A DNA stretch of 64,000 nucleotides from Mesorhizobium sp. Its GTDB lineage: Bacteria > Pseudomonadota > Alphaproteobacteria > Rhizobiales > Rhizobiaceae. Under the pieces are notes generated by a model. That model did no database searches, had not been told where the DNA came from, and saw only the letters and a program-made list of their open reading frames with translations. Shown one piece after another: positions 61,346 through 64,000 of the stretch. The DNA lies in contig NZ_SUGA01000021.1 of NCBI RefSeq assembly GCF_004963255.1, positions 40,638 through 104,637 on the forward strand, read 5' to 3'. Both the position numbers and the translations under genes were made by a program. Each line of letters begins with the position of its first letter. Positions within the stretch are counted from its first letter, which is position 1.

Positions 61346-63708
61346 TGACCAAGCATGTCCCTAACCTCAAGGCGCAGAAGATCTCCGGTGGCGTCGCCAG
61401 CGACCAGCGCCACGATTCAGCGCACAAGCATGTCAGTGGCACGGCCGTCTATATCGACGACATGCCGGAGCCGGCCGGCACGCTGCATGGCTGCCTCGGC
61501 CTGTCCGCCGCGACGCATGCGACGATCACGAAGATGGACCTCTCGGCCGTGCGCGCCGCGCCTGGCGTCGTCGATGTGCTGACGGCAAAGGACGTGCCGG
61601 GCGAGAACGATATTTCACCCACCGGCCGTCATGACGAGCCGGTGCTCGCCGACGGCAAGGTCGAGTTCTACGGCCAGCCGATCTTTTGCGTCATCGCCGA
61701 AACACGCGAGCAGGCCCGCCGCGCCACCAGGCTGGCCAAGGTCGAGTACGAGCAGTTGCCCTTCGTCACCGACATAGGCGCGCTCGACCCGCGCAAGGAC
61801 AAGCTTGTCACGCCGCCGCTCACATTGAGGCGCGGCGATGCGGCGGCGGCGATCAAGGCAGCGCCCCGCAGGCTCAAGGGCAAGATGCGTCTCGGCGGCC
61901 AGGAACACTTCTATCTCGAAGGCCACATCGCCATGGCCGTCCCCGGCGAGGATCAGGACGTCACCATCTATGCCTCGACCCAGCATCCGAGCGAGGTCCA
62001 GCATATGGTGAGCCATGCGCTGGGTATCCCGAGCAACGCCATAACGGTGGAGATCCGCCGCATGGGCGGCGGCTTCGGCGGCAAGGAAACGCAGGGCAAC
62101 CAGTTCGCCGCACTCGCGGCCATCGCGGCCAAGCGCCATCATCGTGCGGTCAAGATACGGCCCGATCGCGACGACGACATGACCGCCACCGGCAAGCGGC
62201 ATGATTTCCTGATCGACTACGAGGTCGGCTTCGACGACGACGGCAACATCCTCGGCGTCGACTTCATGTTCGCCGCGCGCTGCGGCTTCTCCTCGGACCT
62301 CTCCGGCCCGGTCACCGACCGCGCGCTGTTCCACTGCGACAACACCTATTTCTGGCCGGCGGTGCACGCCCAGTCGGCGCCGCTCTACACCAACACGGTG
62401 TCGAACACCGCCTTCCGCGGCTTCGGCGGCCCGCAAGGCATGATCGGCGCCGAGCGCGTCATCGACGAGGTGGCCTTTGCTCTCGGCAAGGATCCACTGG
62501 AGATCCGCAAGAAGAACTTCTATGGGGCGAGTGGCGACAAGGAGGGCGACCGCAACGTCACGCCCTACCACCAGACGGTCGAGGACAATGTCATCCAGCG
62601 CATCGTGGCCGAGCTGGAGGCGAGCTCGAACTATGCGCGGCGCCGGCGCGAGATCAGCGCTTTCAACGCCAACAGCCGCTTCATCAAGCGCGGGCTGGCG
62701 CTGACCCCGGTCAAGTTCGGCATCTCCTTCACCGCAACGCACTACAACCAGGCCGGCGCGCTGGTGCATGTCTATACCGACGGCTCGGTTCACCTGAACC
62801 ATGGCGGCACCGAGATGGGGCAGGGCCTCTACCTAAAGGTGGCGCAGGTGGTGGCCGAGGAGTTCCAGATCGACCTCGATCAGGTGAAGATCACCGCGAC
62901 GACCACCGGTAAGGTGCCGAACACCTCGGCCACCGCGGCATCCTCGGGTTCCGACCTCAACGGCATGGCGGCGCAGAATGCCGCCCGCCAGATCAAGGAC
63001 CGGCTGACCAACTTCGCCTCGGAAAAGTACCAGGTGCCGCGCGACCAGGTGCTGTTCCTGCCCAACCGGGTCCGCATCGGCAATCAGGAGATACCGTTCG
63101 GCGATCTGGTCAAGCAGGCTTATATGGCCCGCATCCAGCTGTCGGCTGCCGGCTTCTACAAGACGCCAAAGATCCACTGGAACCGCGACAAGGGCGAGGG
63201 CCGCCCCTTCTACTACTTCGCCTATGGCGCGTCCTGCTCGGAGGTCTCGGTCGACACGCTGACCGGCGAATATGTGGTCGAGCGCACCGATATATTGCAT
63301 GAGACCGGCCGCTCGCTGAACCGCGCCATCGACCTCGGCCAGGTCGAGGGCGGCTTCATCCAGGGTATGGGCTGGCTGACCACCGAGGAACTGTGGTGGG
63401 ACGAAAAGGGCCGCCTGCGCACCCACGCGCCGTCGACCTACAAGATACCGCTCGCCTCCGACCGGCCGAAGATATTCAACGTCACGCTGGCCGACTGGTC
63501 GGAGGCGAATGAGCCGACCGTGCATCGCTCCAAGGCCGTCGGCGAGCCGCCTTTCCCGCTCGGCATGTCGGTTCTGCATGCGCTTTCCGACGCCGTCGCG
63601 AGCGTCGCGGACCACAGGATCTGCCCGCGCCTCGACGCGCCGGCGACACCGGAGCGTGTCTTGATGGCGATCGAGAGGCTGAAGCGGGAGGCCAGGCAGC
63701 CGGCCTGA
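61345..63708 (+). CDS. xdhB: Xanthine dehydrogenase large subunit (molybdopterin)
   Basis: 787 residues. Oxidises hypoxanthine and xanthine to urate at a Mo-MPT site. Key motifs: GGQEHFYLEGH (Mo/substrate region), RRMGGGFGGKETQGN, AFRGFGGPQG, GTEMGQGLYLKV, and GEPPFPLG near the C-terminus containing the active-site Glu. Full length for the two-subunit bacterial enzyme. Starts inside the xdhA stop (TGATG). XdhC, needed for cofactor sulfuration, follows 47 bp later. Confidence 0.95.
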   Translation: MTKHVPNLKAQKISGGVASDQRHDSAHKHVSGTAVYIDDMPEPAGTLHGCLGLSAATHATITKMDLSAVRAAPGVVDVLTAKDVPGENDISPTGRHDEPVLADGKVEFYGQPIFCVIAETREQARRATRLAKVEYEQLPFVTDIGALDPRKDKLVTPPLTLRRGDAAAAIKAAPRRLKGKMRLGGQEHFYLEGHIAMAVPGEDQDVTIYASTQHPSEVQHMVSHALGIPSNAITVEIRRMGGGFGGKETQGNQFAALAAIAAKRHHRAVKIRPDRDDDMTATGKRHDFLIDYEVGFDDDGNILGVDFMFAARCGFSSDLSGPVTDRALFHCDNTYFWPAVHAQSAPLYTNTVSNTAFRGFGGPQGMIGAERVIDEVAFALGKDPLEIRKKNFYGASGDKEGDRNVTPYHQTVEDNVIQRIVAELEASSNYARRRREISAFNANSRFIKRGLALTPVKFGISFTATHYNQAGALVHVYTDGSVHLNHGGTEMGQGLYLKVAQVVAEEFQIDLDQVKITATTTGKVPNTSATAASSGSDLNGMAAQNAARQIKDRLTNFASEKYQVPRDQVLFLPNRVRIGNQEIPFGDLVKQAYMARIQLSAAGFYKTPKIHWNRDKGEGRPFYYFAYGASCSEVSVDTLTGEYVVERTDILHETGRSLNRAIDLGQVEGGFIQGMGWLTTEELWWDEKGRLRTHAPSTYKIPLASDRPKIFNVTLADWSEANEPTVHRSKAVGEPPFPLGMSVLHALSDAVASVADHRICPRLDAPATPERVLMAIERLKREARQPA

Positions 63709-63755
63709 ATCTGCCTAAACGTGCAAATCGAGGGGCAAAACGTTATATTTCCAGA

Positions 63756-64000
63756 ATGGAAATGCAGACGATGAACTCGAAAGTACAAGATCTGAAGGCG
63801 TTCCTCGGCCAAACCGGCCGTGTTGCCCTCGTCGAGGTCGCGGCCACCAAGGGCTCGACGCCGCGCGAGGCCGGCGCCTTCATGCTTGTCTCGGCATCGG
63901 CCATTTTCGGCACTATCGGCGGCGGCCAGCTCGAATATATGGCGATCGACAAGGCGCGGCAGATGTTGCGCTCCTCACCCTCCCCCTTGTGGGGAGGGTC
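63756..64000 (+). CDS. xdhC: XdhC (molybdenum-cofactor chaperone) N-terminus, cut by window edge, repeat within the frame
   Basis: The frame opens with ATG at 63756 (alternatives 63762, 63771) and reads MNSKVQDLKAFLGQTG..., then VALVEVAATKGSTPREAGA and IFGTIGGGQLEYMAIDKARQML, the recognisable XdhC N-terminus. The family delivers sulfurated Moco to xanthine dehydrogenase. From about 63972 the frame continues as RSSPSPLWGG, encoded by the palindromic repeat ACCCTCCCC/GGGGAGGGT at 63977-63999. Either the element is inserted in frame or the gene is interrupted just beyond the window; this cannot be decided from what is visible. Confidence 0.85.
   Translation, partial: MEMQTMNSKVQDLKAFLGQTGRVALVEVAATKGSTPREAGAFMLVSASAIFGTIGGGQLEYMAIDKARQMLRSSPSPLWGG
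63977..63999. repeat. Palindromic repeat inside the xdhC reading frame
   Basis: ACCCTCCCC (63977-63985), loop CTTGT, GGGGAGGGT (63991-63999), perfect 9-bp arms. CCCCCTTGTGGGG is shared with the left copy at 47358-47380. Only the left end is inside the window. Confidence 0.8.

Overview
The window is a high-GC chromosomal segment of a Rhizobiales alphaproteobacterium, most likely Mesorhizobium or a close relative. The evidence is two tandem DUF680-type small secreted proteins (a family I know mainly from Mesorhizobium), the aglR-aglEFGAK alpha-glucoside locus typical of rhizobia, the carnitine and glycine-betaine catabolic genes, and palindromic extragenic repeats of the kind common in mesorhizobial genomes. 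I see no rRNA, tRNA, CRISPR array, IS transposase, phage or plasmid functions. The content is metabolic and envelope-related core/accessory genome.

Layout. 1-6.6 kb: partial rpe, then a translationally coupled pair of large exported proteins (a propeller-like protein and a 1282-residue DUF11/cysteine-module protein). 7-15.9 kb: a seven-gene minus-strand operon for carnitine breakdown (BKACE cleavage enzyme, HD-domain protein, carnitine dehydrogenase, acyl-CoA dehydrogenase, ADP-forming acyl-CoA synthetase, CaiD-like hydratase, alpha/beta hydrolase) with a divergent GlxA/CdhR-type AraC regulator. 16.3-19.9 kb: xylA and xylB, separated by an NTF2-like gene and a composite repeat. 20-31 kb: a TTC38-like protein, a classical autotransporter, a LysE exporter, an L,D-transpeptidase, PPi-type phosphofructokinase plus an MBL hydrolase, a DegP protease, and a sulfite-oxidase-fold protein with a flavin reductase. 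31-34 kb: gbcA-gbcB (Rieske monooxygenase and reductase, glycine-betaine demethylation) behind a cobalamin riboswitch. 34.4-35 kb: two DUF680 genes. 35-43 kb: aglK-A-G-F-E and divergent aglR with two matching operators. 43-48.4 kb: an FAD oxidoreductase, an ECF sigma / anti-sigma / subtilase operon and an alkaline-phosphatase-superfamily protein. 48.4-64 kb: a peptide-type ABC transporter, a CocE-like hydrolase, a deaminase, and a divergent purine-to-ureide cluster (allA, allE, puuE-uraD fusion / uraH, xdhA, xdhB, xdhC).

How it fits together. Carnitine would be oxidised to dehydrocarnitine, cleaved with acetyl-CoA to betainyl-CoA plus acetoacetate, and the resulting glycine betaine fed to GbcAB; the CoA-ligase, hydratase and dehydrogenase genes suggest that D-carnitine, crotonobetaine or gamma-butyrobetaine can also enter. 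Xanthine is oxidised by XdhAB(C), and 5-hydroxyisourate is processed by UraH, the UraD half of the fusion, PuuE, AllE and AllA; urate oxidase and allantoate amidohydrolase are not in the window. The most interesting signals are the B12 riboswitch ahead of gbcAB, the lysine-rich tail on carnitine dehydrogenase in a locus with no obvious thioesterase, the putative diiron HD protein in the carnitine operon, the exported cysteine-module pair, and a palindromic repeat that runs into the xdhC reading frame.
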